The notes: a model not told the origin generated them from the letters alone. Shown: positions 1 through 10,486, numbered from the stretch's first letter. The stretch is DNA of 64,000 nt from Poa pratensis (GCA_947311845.1 CAMZMU010000111.1:28517480-28581479); one strand, 5' to 3'. Made by a program: numbers and translations.

Positions 1-240
1 TTTTGATATATTTTGGATGCACCCACCATGCGGTAAATGCTTTCGTGCAATCAAATATTGCCATAAGGAGCACATGGGCATTTATGTATTTTTTGAGCAT
101 TACATCCCTCAATGAGGTACGTTTTTATGCTTTGCATGTGCATGTGCTAAATTTTCACTTTCATATATTATGTCTTTCATGTGTGCCCGATGCTGAACCC
201 CAAACATATTCTCCCTTAGCCAGTATCTTTCTTATAAGTT
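1..240 (+). repeat. unit R, copy 1 (3' part only)
   Basis: This is the 3' part of the diverged direct repeat that makes up the background of the window. It shares the stretch around ATGCGGTAAATGCTTT, the CAATGAGGTA motif and the CACTTTCATATATTATG motif with 1370-1590 and, less closely, with 24420-24555, 26510-26700 and 47960-48110. The left part lies outside the window. No coding function is apparent. Confidence 0.7.
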
Positions 241-252
241 TTGATCTAGCCG

Positions 253-336
253 ATGGGGCAGGAGCAGCCCAAGCCGGAGCCCTACAACGACGCATCATCT
301 CCATCTTCGACGATGAGTATACGCCGCCTAGCTTAG
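253..336 (+). pseudogene. short N-terminal-like ORF just after unit R copy 1
   Basis: A 27-codon frame starts at ATG 253 (MGQEQPKPEP...) and stops at 336. Its near twin is at 1601-1678 (MEQEQPKPEP...), at the same distance after the same unit R tail, in both cases preceded by TTTTGATCT. Both frames stop at the same place, followed by AGCTTAGGTTTAG. They may be the decayed beginning or end of a gene that once followed each unit. I cannot assign a family. A link to the SINA-like fragment at 386-574 is only a guess from proximity. Confidence 0.3.
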
Positions 337-385
337 GTTTAGTTTGATCAGATTTATTTCAAGCTTGGAAGTAAAGAGGTTTGAG

Positions 386-574
386 TCACTGATCTGCAGG
401 GGAAGGAACGGCGAGGCGTGTTGGTTCGATTGATCTTACCTTGAAGATGGGGTGTTTGAGGGGGAGGTGGCAAGCATGGCAGTTCAGCATCTCCGCCGCC
501 ATGCGCACCAACCTAGCGCCCTCCACCTGCTGCGGTAGGTCCAGTGCTCCCTTTCTGCCGCCGGCCTGGCTCAT
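386..574 (-). pseudogene. SINA-like E3 ubiquitin ligase, first RING exon fragment
   Basis: The minus strand reads DLPQQVEGARLVRMAAEML followed by NCHACHLPLKHPIFK, and then a consensus-looking splice donor (AAG then GTAAGA). Plant SINA-like (seven-in-absentia) E3 ligases begin their RING with a CxxC..PLxxPIFxC pattern of this kind, and the recognised part covers the first zinc ligands. The second half of the RING and the SIAH-type zinc finger/TRAF part are absent: the sequence on the far side of the donor belongs to unit R. The fragment is therefore a truncated gene relic, in the opposite orientation to the short ORFs at 253 and 1601. The family assignment rests on one short motif and has no database support. 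Confidence 0.5.
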
Positions 575-1127
575 TTCTACTCCTTTCTGCTTCCGATAAG
601 GCCCAAGCTAGGTTGAGTAGAGCAATGTCTAACACGCAACTGGAAAGTCAGTGAGCACCATGCCAATGACATGCCATCTCGTCATGTACTCCATGCCTGG
701 TTCCACATTATTATATGCAAGATATGGTGAGTAAACAAGATTCTGCTAGCTAATTGTATGGAAGATATGGAGAGTACAAAAGGTTGGTCTACTGAATGCA
801 TGTCAGGTTGCACATTATATGGAGGATATGGAGAGTACAAAAGGTTTTTACTCCATATATCAGCTTGAACATTCAGTAGAGATATCTCTGCCTGCTACTT
901 GAGCAACCTGGAGATTTAGTTGCTACACGATCATCTAAAGGTTTTGATTAATTAAATGGAATGGCACAACATGATGCAGGGTGCACGTCTTTCTGTAGAT
1001 GCTTCTACAGCATTTGAAGCTCCAGCAGATGACAAAGCGTTGACCAGTAAAATTTCTAATTGGTTTGTTAGAAAGGTACATATGTAACCATACATCACGC
1101 TCTTATTACATACTCTAGAAATCTATC
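575..1127. other. no supported gene; one possible orphan exon
   Basis: AT-rich spacer. GGAGGATATGGAGAGTACAAAAGG is present as two near copies (about 762-785 and 821-846). One open stretch, about 978-1075 (+), is preceded by an acceptor-like GATGCAG and followed by a donor-like AAG/GTACAT. It would encode ...DDKALTSKISNWFVRK. I do not recognise it and call no gene. Confidence 0.4.
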
Positions 1128-1590
1128 CATGCACCATCATAAATCCCGATGCTTCCAAGTCCTAGGATCTATGTGGTTTTCAACAACATTGCAGAAGGAT
1201 TCACACGAAGTGCAGAAGTCGTGTACATTCGTATGTGGAGTATGTTAATATGAACCTAGCAATCGATGTGCTCTACTTCTTACTCGGTCTCGCACATTTT
1301 CTGATTCGTGATCATGTTTGATCTCTATCCTCATGCTTAAATAGTAACAATATATAACTTTGATATTTCTTGGTGCACCCACCATGCAATAAATGCTTTT
1401 GTGCACTTAAATATTGCCATAAGGAGCACATGTGTTTGAGCATCACATCCCCCAATGAGGTTGTTTTTTATGCTTTACATGTGGATGTGCTAAACTTTCA
1501 CTTTCACTTTCATATATTATGTCTTTCATGTGTGCTCGGTACCGAGCGCCAAGCATATTCTCCTTTAGCGAAGTATCTTTGATAATTTTT
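1128..1590 (+). repeat. unit R, copy 2
   Basis: This copy carries the diagnostic core GATGCTTCCAAGTCCTAGG, then GTGGTTTTCAACAACATTG, CGTGTACATTCGTATG and GATCATGTTTGATCTC, in the same order and orientation as the other copies. It leads into the short ORF at 1601. Its left part is truncated compared with copies 4 to 7. Confidence 0.75.
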
Positions 1591-1600
1591 GATCTGGCCG

Positions 1601-1678
1601 ATGGAGCAGGAGCAGCCCAAACCAGAGCCCGACGATGACGCTTCATCTCTGACCCCGAGTAGATGTCGTTTAGCTTAG
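1601..1678 (+). pseudogene. short N-terminal-like ORF just after unit R copy 2
   Basis: A 25-codon frame beginning MEQEQPKPEPDDDASS and ending at TAG 1676-1678. It is the second copy of the frame at 253-336, with the same flanks on both sides. The sequence after the stop continues TTTAGTTGGGTTAAATTTC and GAATGAAATTTG, which resembles a plant 3' untranslated region. It could therefore be the last codons of a lost gene rather than the first. Family unknown. Confidence 0.3.
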
Positions 1679-1958
1679 GTTTAGTTGGGTTAAATTTCTT
1701 TCAAACTCTTGTAAAACCCTAGAATTTGAATGAAATTTGTCCCTTTTGGTTGAATTTCTTCCAAATGAGCAGTTCCAATTTTTTATTTGGTTTTGGGGGC
1801 ATCGCTAGAGCAGCACCCCCATTGTGCCGAGCATGTGTCCGGACCCCTCCAAACTGGACACAAGTTTGAGTTTGTCAGGAGTGCAGATTGTTATTTAAAT
1901 GTCTCAATTGTTTATCATATCCTTTTGACCGTATTTAAATGTCCACATGCACGGTCTT

Positions 1959-2535
1959 TCAACAAAACACTTGAATTTCTTCAGCAGTGTAGAACTCATC
2001 AATAGTCAAATCGCCCTGCTGAAGGGCATGCTCCTGGCGGACCACAGACAGGTAAAGAGCATCCCCAGACGGCTGATAACGCTGACGAAGAAAGGCCCAC
2101 TGAGCAGCAGCAGTGGGAAGAGCCATAAACTCAGCAGCATACTGAGGCAGGACACTGGAAGTCAGAACAGCAGCAGCACGAGCATCCTCATCTATCCACT
2201 GAGAGTAGTCAGTCAGATCCTGCCGGTATGTCGCAACAGCATCAGAATGGTCCTGGACCTTCCGGTCATAAGCAGTCAAAGCAAGAGCATCAGCACGAGT
2301 GGCTGCATCCTTGTCCTCCTGAGAAGCATCAGAGGCAAGGACAGTAGGCGTCGGTGCAACAGGCACCGAAGGAGCAACGGGGCGGGGCGGACAGGGGACC
2401 TCGCCAGAAAGCACACACCCCACAGACGAAGACCACGCATGTGGACGCGCATGAAGTTAGCGAAATCAGGGTAATTCGCTCCATCAAAGATAATCGGCAG
2501 CGAGGAATCGCAACATAGCCCGACGAGGTAGACAT
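1959..2535 (-). pseudogene. Copia gag fragment (UBN2-like)
   Basis: From ATG at 2535 the reading passes through DGANYPDFANFMRVHMRGL (a typical Copia gag start that binds the target-fusion region) and then, after frame changes near 2420-2480, through AAQWAFLRQRYQPSGDALY and VVRQEHALQQGDLTIDEFYT. These are hallmark phrases of plant Copia gag polyproteins. At least two frameshifts and a 3' truncation at about 1959 make it non-functional. No CCHC knuckle, protease, integrase or reverse transcriptase follows. Confidence 0.75.
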
Positions 2536-3084
2536 CTCTCTCTCTTTTTTTTTCTTTTTTTTTTTAAGTCAAAGGAGAGAGAAAGTGGATCTCAGATTGG
2601 ATCGATCCAGCCAAGCTCACGCACGCACGGGAACTAGCCCCAATCGCACGCACACGCTGGCTGGAAAATCAGCAAGGACACCACGCGCACGATGCAGGAG
2701 GCGCAGAGGTCCGGGCGGCCTGGGAACGTGCAGCCTAGAGGGCGGCCTGCAGAAGCCGCCGGAACGGAGGCGACCCGGGCGGGCGGCGGCGGCAGGCGAC
2801 GGCCGGCGGACGGCGGCCGGGCGGACTGCGGCCGGAAGCGGCGGCCGGAGGCACGGACAGAGGAGCCGCCGCACGCACCAGCGCGTGCGGGGAAGAGGAT
2901 GACGGCGGCGTGCGGGACGGCAGCGGGGACGGGCCGCGACGGGCGGCAGAGGAGAGCCGGCGGGCCGAAGAAGAGTGGCCGGAGGCGGCTGACGACGACG
3001 GCGGCGGCCGGGGCGCGGCGGCAAGGAGCCGGGGCGCGACGGCGCGGCGGCACGGACGTGGAGAAAAAAAAAGAGCCTAACCTT

Positions 3085-3096
3085 GCTCTGATACCA
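3085..3096 (-). other. tRNA-Met primer binding site of the Copia remnant
   Basis: TGGTATCAGAGC on the minus strand, directly abutting the LTR end at 3097. It is complementary to the 3' end of initiator tRNA-Met and fixes the orientation of the element. Confidence 0.85.
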
Positions 3097-3227
3097 TGTT
3101 AGGGTAATAGTCAGCTTGTATTACCAGGGGGCCAAAGGCCACATATATATAGTACATGTACAGGTGAATATGCAGGAAGGCCCCTAACATATGGGCAAAA
3201 TACAATATACACAAATCTACTCTAACA

Positions 3228-3600
3228 GTGAGCATGCATATCCTCCCTGGGTGTGGTATGTATTCTAATGCTCCACGTGTGCATGTACTTAAATTTTCTT
3301 TTGATGTATCCCCCATACTCCGCGTATCCAAGAAGAACCTACTTTCCTTTTTTGTGTGCAATAGTTTCATCTGGCATGACCCAAGAGTCATGACATGTTT
3401 CACCAATTTTATGCACTGTTTGCGTCGCTCTTTATTCTATGTTTGCGCTCTATTTCAGTCATAACGAAAGCATTAGCTTCGAGCTTCGTGTGTCATACAT
3501 GGATTGTTTTCCTATATAAGCATACCTAGCAAAATTGAATTGAAGAATCAGTAGAGATGTTCTACAATTTTAACTGATATTTATTTGATATGTATACTGA
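3228..3600 (+). repeat. unit R tail plus segment d, first copy
   Basis: 3228-3300 is a unit R tail (GTGAGCATGC... CTAATGCTCCACGTGTGCATG). It is followed by a segment with TATCCAAGAAGAACCTACT, GTGCAATAGTTTCATC and CGCTCTTTATTCTATGTTTG, repeated at 5885-6210 in the same orientation at high similarity. Segment d appears only in these two copies. Confidence 0.7.
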
Positions 3601-3629
3601 TAAATCTCCTCATTGCTCATTTGCAATTT

Positions 3630-4056
3630 TCACAACTGATGTAACGGACACAGCCTACTATGATCGATTGATTGTGTTTATTGGAGCCGTGTCAGTTCCT
3701 TGTAGTGACTGAAATTTGTCACTCATCAAATAAACAAAACAACCGGAGAAATCAGGAAAAAAAAGCCTTCCGATTTCAAGCGATTAACCAATAACAATCA
3801 AGCCATGCAAAACATATTCGCGTGCTGTGTTCCAAAAGCTATGATATGGTCTTGAACACTTCAAATTGTAGCCCTTGACATAGCTCTAGAACGATACCTC
3901 GCAGGCCCGAAAAACAGTCCATTGTGACCATTCCGTAATAAATACCCTAGAGGCTATTCAAGACTACATGTGTAATCGTGCATCATGGTCTTGTCACTTG
4001 GTGAAAAAATCAAGCTCCGCACATTCGCTAATTCTGATGCTTCCAAGTCCTAAGAT
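3630..4056 (+). repeat. unit R, copy 3, left part
   Basis: Runs from ACAACTGATGTAACGGACAC through GATGCTTCCAAGTCCTAAGAT, where the CACTA at 4057 interrupts it. The right part resumes at 5564. Intact copies (for example 51735 onward) read straight through this site. Confidence 0.75.
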
Positions 4057-5563
4057 CACTACAACATAATAGGCACGTAGAGACGCTGAATTTGGATCTA
4101 GAGACATGATATTTCATCCCTAGAGGCTTATAGAGCCGCTTTTATAAAGCGTCACTCAAGCGTCTTCTTATCCACCGTCTCAAGTAATATAAAGACGATT
4201 TCTAAGCGTGTCAAAATTGGGTAGGGACGCTGCATAGAGACGCTCAAAGCATGTCTACGCTTATAAAGACGTTTTAGTAGATACGCATTTCTAACGTCTC
4301 TACCAATATAGACACGTCATATTTGCGTCGCAAGATTTCTTAAAGATGTTTTCTTTATATGTAGATTATAGTTTTGTGTACAGGAGTTTATGCGAAATAT
4401 GTATACTACACATTATGCAGGTATACGTACTCACAATAATGTATATGCGTCATTTGACAAAACATCTCACAAATATCCGCCAGTACAATTCATTATACTC
4501 GCACTTTTGTACAGTACACGATCATGTTTTGCACAGCTAAATAGTAGTATAAGAATCAGTTTCATACAAGGTTTGCTTGGGACATTCTGGGACGAGGGAG
4601 TACAAAGTGACGTCGACATACACATTACATTGCACTATAGCACATGGGTGGGGAAAGAAACTATGTGTGTAACATCGTTTCTGAAAACGAAAAACTGAAC
4701 GGCCGCCGCAGACTCCGCTGATTCTAGCTGCGACACCACGATCAAATTTTTGCGCTCCGATCCGCAGATACCATCGCCGTTTTGAGCAGGGAAGAACGTC
4801 CAGGAGACGGGGAAGAACGGCCGCCACTGCTGGATCCGTCGACTGCATACCTATGGCTGCCGGCCTGCCGCCTCTGGATCCGGCAAACGCAGCAGCGTGC
4901 CACCGTTTTTACTGGCACCGATGGCATCTCCCCGACCTCGAGCAGCTCGCCTCACCCGTCACGAAGGCATGCACCGGTCCTCCGCCTTATGTCGGATCCG
5001 TATGACGGCGAGGCTGTGAAGTTGGAATCGGCAACCTGCAAAAGCTGATGCAATTAGCTAGCCACGGATGCGCTAATGATTGGTTACATAGATCGATTGT
5101 TTGGGGGTGTGCAAGCATACGATTTACTAGATCTGCGCTTGACGAAGGGAATTGCTGGAGAGAGCCCTAGAGAGAATGAGAGATTTTCACAAGTACGATC
5201 TGGGTGCGTGGGGCGGCATGACTGGAGTTAGGGTTAGAGACGCTGCTTTATAGAATACACTAATGGGCCTGGTAGGCCTGGATTATTTTTACACGGACTT
5301 AAATTGTTTTATCGTACATGCGGGAAGTAGTACTGGCTCTCATGTTGTTTCTAAGAGACGTGTTCCAAGACGTCTCATAATTCGTCTCTACTTATCTATA
5401 AATTAGCAAATTGATTTATTTGATTGATTTATAAATAAAAACTTCGGGACGCTTTGGGGATCGTCTCAATAAACGTCCATACGTAGAGGTGATGTACCAT
5501 CCTAAGGACGAAGACAAATGCGTCACATAGAAAACGTCTCTACGTGCTAACTTTGTTGTAGTG
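4057..5563. mobile_element. non-autonomous CACTA transposon (1507 bp, TSD GAT)
   Basis: The left end is CACTACAACATAATAGGCAC. The right end, reverse-complemented, is CACTACAACAAAGTTAGCAC. A 3-bp target duplication GAT flanks it (4054-4056 and 5564-5566), as expected for CACTA (En/Spm) elements. The ends carry many short AGACGCT/AGCGTCT/GACGTCTC subterminal repeats in both orientations, which serve as transposase binding sites in this superfamily. No TNP2 or TnpA coding is visible, so it would need transposase from elsewhere. It splits unit R copy 3, and uninterrupted copies confirm the junctions. Confidence 0.9.
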
Positions 5564-5884
5564 GATTTTTTAGGTTTTCAACAACATTTAAAACGAGCTC
5601 CAGGTAAGTGCAAAACTCGTGTACATTGGTATGTGCCTATGTGGAGTTTGTCAATATAAACCTAGATATGGATGAGCTCTACACCTTTCTCAGCCTTGAT
5701 CATATGGTTTTTCTTCTGAACGATGATCATGTTTGATCTATATTTTCATGCTTAAATAGAAATGATCTTATAAAGTTGGATATTATGTGGTGCAACAACC
5801 ATACAGTAGATGCTTTATTGCAATCCATTATTGGTGTATGGAACACCGAACACATGGTATTGATGTACTGGTGTGAGGCACGAA
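5564..5884 (+). repeat. unit R, copy 3, right part
   Basis: Resumes with GTTTTCAACAACATTTAAAAC and continues through CTCGTGTACATTGGTATG, GATCATATGGTTTTTCTTC and GGTGCAACAACCATACAGTA. Confidence 0.75.
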
Positions 5885-6210
5885 ACTTTTTTTTTTGATA
5901 TATTCATATTCCACGGATCCAAGAACAACCTACTCTCCATTTCTGTGTGCAATAGTTTCATCCGGCACGACCCAAGAGTCAACACATGTTTTCACCTATG
6001 TTTGCACTGTTTGTGTCGCTCTTTATTCTATGTTTGCGCTCTATTTCAGTCCATAACGAAAGCATAAGCATCGTGAGTCATAGATGGATTGTTTTCGTAT
6101 ATAAGCAAAACTGAATTGAAGAAACTCAATAGTTGAGATGTTCTACAATTTTAACTGATATTGGTTTGATATGCATATTGATAAATCTCCTCATTGTTCT
6201 ATCACTTTAA
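5885..6210 (+). repeat. segment d, second copy
   Basis: Direct repeat of 3290-3610 (shared: GTGCAATAGTTTCATC, CGCTCTTTATTCTATGTTTG, GGATTGTTTTC, GATGTTCTACAATTTTAACTG). It contains TATATAAG-like motifs in both copies but no gene follows. Confidence 0.65.
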
Positions 6211-6899
6211 TAATATATTGATGTTCGTTTGATGTATATTAATGGACCTCCATATAAGGCTCAGTTCGGCAACAACTGGCTGCAAGTTGATCATCGAAGA
6301 TCATGCCTACGTGTGCCAGTCTCTTCCCTTCAAGATGACCGTACCGAACTCCATATCCGTCCCTCTCATGTGTACCGCTCGGTGTGCCTGTGGAGACTGT
6401 CATCCATGTGACAGACACATTTCCCATACTTAAGTTTTGTTCTCTAAGCTTTACAGAGATCCATATCTTCAGATAAGCCACCGGTAGCTGAGGGCTTTAG
6501 CATCGTATGACGAACCATCGTTTCATAGTTTGCGCGGGCTGGGAACTGCGAGGTGGACAAGCTTTAACACCAACAAGACAAGACCGAGTGATGTTAGACA
6601 AAGTTGTCCACGAGATCCGCCATGTCCCAGGGCCAGGGTCACGACGGCAGCTTCCGATCGAGCTCCATCTCCCTTCTTCTCCAAGCTACTGCTCCTCCTC
6701 CTTACAGTCCTACACGTCCATTTAGTCCTATGTCACCCCCTTTTAGTCCTACCCGTCCGTTTAGTCCTAAGCCGAATCCTAAGCGTCCGTTTAGTCATAA
6801 GCCTCCTTCTGTTGCTTCTCCTTTTGTTGCTGCCGTAGAAGGAAAGGCCTGCAAAACTTAGTAGCGGGTATAGAAAAACATGCAGAAAACTACTTTGTA
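6211..6899. other. no supported gene; proline-rich ORF start of unknown meaning
   Basis: A short plus-strand frame at 6604-6861 has four to five repeats of the phrase (T/K)RPFSP. Its start region (ATGTCCCAGGGCCAGGGTCA, about 6622) recurs at 7157 and, with changes, at 21520. The recurrence is part of the background repeat. The frame is not conserved in the other two places, so no gene is called. Confidence 0.4.
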
Positions 6900-7017
6900 C
6901 TCCGTCCGTTCCATTTTAATGGACTTCCTATTCACCACATGGATGTATCTATAGTTGTAACATGTGTAGATACATTCACATTTAGTGAATAGCAAGTCAA
7001 TTAAATTGAAACGGAGG
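6900..7017. mobile_element. Stowaway-type MITE (118 bp, TSD TA)
   Basis: The left end is CTCCGTCCGTTCC and the right end is GGAACGGAGG-like (AACGGAGG), flanked by TA at 6898-6899 and 7018-7019. The interior is a near-palindrome around ATGTATCTATAG / GTAGATACAT. These are the features of Tc1/mariner-derived Stowaway MITEs. Confidence 0.85.
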
Positions 7018-7546
7018 TAGTAGTAGCAAAGGAGTAGTATCAGTTAGTCGTGTCTTCATGATTGATTGCGGTCTCAAATCTAGTCTAGCAGCTTCCAGGA
7101 ATGACCGAGTCCGAAAAATAAATGATGTGTTGTATTATGTTGTGCTTCTGGCTCATGTCCCAGGGCCAGGGTCACGGGCTCACGGCACGGCAGCTTCCGA
7201 GTTCCATCTCCTTTCTCCTCCAAGCTACTGCTGCTACATACGTAAGCGTGAGCAGAGCGTCTCTTTTTGGTGAGTACTGGGGAAAATGTGACAATTGCAC
7301 ACCATGAGAACGAGGCACCAAAAAGTGTGTATGTTTATCTAAGGCATATTGGAAAGGGCAGCAGATAACAAGTGGATGTAGACGAGCTGGACAAAGCAAC
7401 AAGTAGTGGATGGAGATGAGTATCTCGTGCTAGGAGCCTAGGAGCACATGCTTAAACAATGTCCATATTGAGCTGGTGAGCTAGTCATGGCCAGGATGAT
7501 TTTATTTCTAACGTGGGTGTCGAATGAAGAGTCAACAAAACACTTA
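7018..7546 (+). repeat. unit R copy 4, upstream segment a
   Basis: Contains the GTCCCAGGGCCAGGGTCACG block and then segment a (AACAAGTAGTGGATGG, GAGCTAGTCATGGCC, GTGTCGAATGAAGAGTCAAC). It ends in CACTTA, where the Harbinger-like element inserted. Related stretches lie at 21590-21660, 27240-27430 and 49740-49930. Confidence 0.7.
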
Positions 7547-8532
7547 GGCCTTGTTTAGCATGGGTGTATTTTCATCCCCAAAGGAATTGGGGATGGGAAA
7601 AAATTTGGTGAAATTTTTGTTTTCATCCAATCCCCACAAATACTATTCTCCCACAATATACTAGCATGATGTAGAGTTTTTAATCTAGTAAAAAATGAAG
7701 AGTTTGGTGGGGGTATCTAGGGATTATCCCTACCAAAACCGGATTAGTAAACGGACTATTGGGAATTTCTCGGGATCCGGAATAACCCCTCAAATCATCG
7801 AAAATACACTCCACACGTCCACACGCCGTGCCGATGCTCCTCCACACGCTGCAGCCCGAAACCCAGGGGCTCGCCCGGCGCGAGTCGATATGTCTCCTTG
7901 CCATGCTCTGCGCGGCGCGCCGCACCTGCAGAAAGTTGATGTCGCATCTCGCGTGGTAGTTCCAGCACCCGGCCTCCAATTCGTCTGTCGGCAGCTAGCG
8001 ACAGTGTACCTCCGGCCGCTGGCTGCACTAGCAGCTGTGATGCGGGAAAGGGGATTGTCACTCTGTTCGTGAAGCCGGTCTCTGCAGAGCGGGGCTACGG
8101 CTTGCTTGGCAAAGATGATGGGAGAGCAGAGCAGGGCTGCGGCTTGCAGCTTGCTTGCCAAAGACGGTCGAGGGGGCAGGGGCTGGACCTGGGGTGTTGG
8201 GGAATAATGGGGATGTTTGACAAGCTTGACTCAATCAGGTGATGCTAATATTTTTGATTCGCAGTTGAATTGATCTGTGCATTTTATCCTAGCACCAACG
8301 ATAAGCTTAACCACTTAACTGGGCTGGTGTACATTGATTCAATTTGAGAAGATATGGGTAGTCAATTGGCTGATTAAATTAATGTTTTGTTCTATGTACA
8401 GATGTAGTTGCAGCATTTTTTTTATTCTTGGTTTTCAGCAAAGAACAGGTGGTAGGAGTATTCATTAGGAATATGTGATCTTTTTACGTCTACTTGAGGG
8501 ATGCTTTGAAACATGCCGTGGCATTGTTGTGG

Positions 8533-9086
8533 TCCTATAATATTGATACTATATTAATATTATAAAAATTTAGGTGGTGCATCGTTCTAATAAGTATCAA
8601 AGGGCAAATTATCAAGATTATGCATCTTCCAGACCATTGGGCCAGTTTGGCAGCTCAACTTTTTATCTTTTTTTTAAGATATCACATTTTTTTTCTAGAG
8701 ATGTTATTATTTGACGGTACCACGACCAATGAATGAAGCGACTATAATTCTTGACCGTAGTTGCATCCCTGTTAAGAACACTTTTTCCCACCACCACCGG
8801 TAGTAAAATTCTTCATGGCCTAAAACATATTTAGTAGAAATCAACCGTAGCAACACACGAGCATTTTTGTTATAAAATAAAAGAGCAAACATGTTGGGAT
8901 ACACTAAATATAAACCGCTCAATTGACAATCAACGATATATGTTCAATCCCGAAAAGAAAAAAAGAAATACATCAAATCCCAATGGAAACACGTGCCTGC
9001 GCCGTCCCCTGCCCGAGTTCCTGTCAGCGCCCCTCTCCTCCGGCCTCCTTCTGGTGGAACAGGACCATAGCGGCACCAAGCCTCCC

Positions 9087-9121
<35 letters not shown>

Positions 9122-9822
9122 GCTCCGAGTCCTCCTGTACGAACTGAAAACAACTTGCAGACCCTCCTAATTGATTCGTGATCCGGCAGAGTATTGCATG
9201 GGCGTTTTCTTGCATCGTCTCAGCCTTTAAATATGGGAGCATAGGAGCGCTTGAGGACGAAGTCCCTCTGTTTAACTGCCGATTGGGCCTGAACGGGGTA
9301 GAAGAAGAGGAGGTCATCGAAGCTGGGCCGCACACGGCGCGTGGGGAGCAGAGGGGAGGCAACATGACCGAGAGCGCGATGAGCAGTCCACTGTCATGCA
9401 CTCCTACACTCCTGCACCGGCATGATGCCGCTCTAGCTAACTGCAAGTGCTCCTCCTGATTCGTTGCCCGTGGGTGTAGTTTCGGCGAGCGCCACGTGAA
9501 TTACACGGGACTGAGGGCATATTCCGTGACCAAAGGATGAGGATGGCGTCAACCCTTCATGTCTGTTGCCTACTCCGTGCGCTCTTCCTCTTCCCCCTCT
9601 ACATGCATGCCTTCATTGTCGGGCACCAGTTATGTTGGCATCGGTGTGAGTTTTGTGTGCTCTATGATGCTTCCATAAGCATCGTTCTCTTTGCAATGTA
9701 AAATCTAGGACAGATGCAAAACTGTAAAATAAGTAATACATATAGACCTGGTATAGTCCTTTCACTTGTAAATTTTATCCTTTTAATTGTGAAGACGTGC
9801 GTTGCACGTACATGCCAACTAG
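8533..9822 (+). mobile_element. candidate Helitron nested in the Harbinger-like element
   Basis: The 3' side shows the Helitron ending: a hairpin (ACGTGC, GTT, GCACGT at 9795-9809), a short spacer, CTAG at 9819-9822 and a following T. The 5' side is less clear: TC at 8533 is followed by a CTATATTAATATTATAAA-like stretch resembling grass Helitron 5' ends, but the preceding base is G rather than A. No Rep/helicase coding is seen, and the inside may be captured sequence. The 3' end is firmer than the 5' end. Confidence 0.4.
9088..9119. repeat. poly-C tract of 32 bases
   Basis: An uninterrupted run of C. The other strand is a 32-base G run, able to form G-quadruplexes and hard to sequence or assemble. 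Frames read through it encode poly-proline or poly-glycine and are not genes. Confidence 0.95.
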
Positions 9823-9844
9823 TATTAGAAATAAACAAAAGGCC

Positions 9845-10486
9845 TTAGATGTGTCCTGGAGAAGCTGGGTTGTGATATATTTTCTCGCTTTTAAACAGTC
9901 CGTGACGCGTAATGAAGAATATATATGCTTCTCTATGTATTTTTTTACGAAGCCAACAGCGTTGTACAGTGTACACAGTTGCACTATTGATGTTATGCAC
10001 ACGGCTTACTACTGCTACTATGATCAGCCGATTTTGTTTTGAGGAGATGTGTCTAACCTTGCCACGACCTATATGAAAAAGGCAGTCAGGGATAACAGAA
10101 AAAAACAAGCATGTCGTTCAACCAGTAATTATTAACATGCAAAATTAAATTTACATGCTCTGACAAACAAGTTGACGAGGTCGAGAACCCAGGAGATTCT
10201 ATCACTCGGCATGGTTTCACGACAAAACCTCTCAGGCCCAGAGAACAGTCAGTTCCCTCAGCCCCGTAATAGATACTCTAGAGCCCATAGAACAGGCAAT
10301 GTCTAACCATGCACCATGATCTTGTCGCTTCGTGCACAAAGCTACCTCCACACACTTGCTAATCCTGATGCTTCCAAATCCAATGGTTTAATGTACTGAA
10401 TCAACAACATTGGAAAAGGAGCTCTAGCTAAGTGCAAAACTCGTGTACATTGGTATGCGGGGTATATCAATACGAACATAGCATTC
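9845..10486 (+). repeat. unit R, copy 4, middle part
   Basis: Resumes after the Harbinger-like element with GTGTCCTGGAGAAGCTGGG. It then has the GTACAGTGTACACAG region, CGATTTTGTTTTGAGGAG, CCTGATGCTTCCAAATCC and CTCGTGTACATTGGTATG. It ends in AACATAGCATTC, the left target duplication of the retroposon that follows. Confidence 0.8.

Larger units (their letters stand above)
1959..3227 (-). mobile_element. Copia-type LTR retrotransposon remnant with a short LTR
   Basis: Read on the minus strand, a 131-bp LTR (3097-3227) begins TGTTAGAGTAG and ends CCCTAACA. It is followed at once by a tRNA-Met primer site (TGGTATCAGAGC, 3085-3096), a GC-rich leader and a gag frame (2535 down to 1959). The element stops inside gag: pol and the second LTR are missing. 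Short LTRs directly abutting TGGTATCAGAGC are typical of Copia elements. Right-hand flank GTGAG matches unit R sequence, so the 5' LTR end looks intact. The left junction looks like a deletion. Confidence 0.75.
7547..9844. mobile_element. PIF/Harbinger-like element (2298 bp, TSD TTA)
   Basis: The left end GGCCTTGTTTAGCA and the right end TAAACAAAAGGCC form terminal inverted repeats. They are flanked by TTA (7544-7546 and 9845-9847), the target duplication of PIF/Harbinger and Tourist elements. The empty site CACTTAGACGTGTCC is seen in the unit R copy at 27405. No DDE transposase or Myb-like ORF is visible, so it is non-autonomous. The right half probably contains a nested Helitron (8533-9822). 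Confidence 0.75.

Noticed and set aside
2585..3102. Overlapping GC-rich frames on both strands (Arg/Ala/Pro-rich)
   Set aside because: High G+C removes stop codons by chance. The region is the leader between the primer site and gag of the Copia remnant.
8930..9446. Several overlapping frames rich in Pro or Gly
   Set aside because: They are translations of the 32-base poly-C tract and its complement, and none has a conserved domain.
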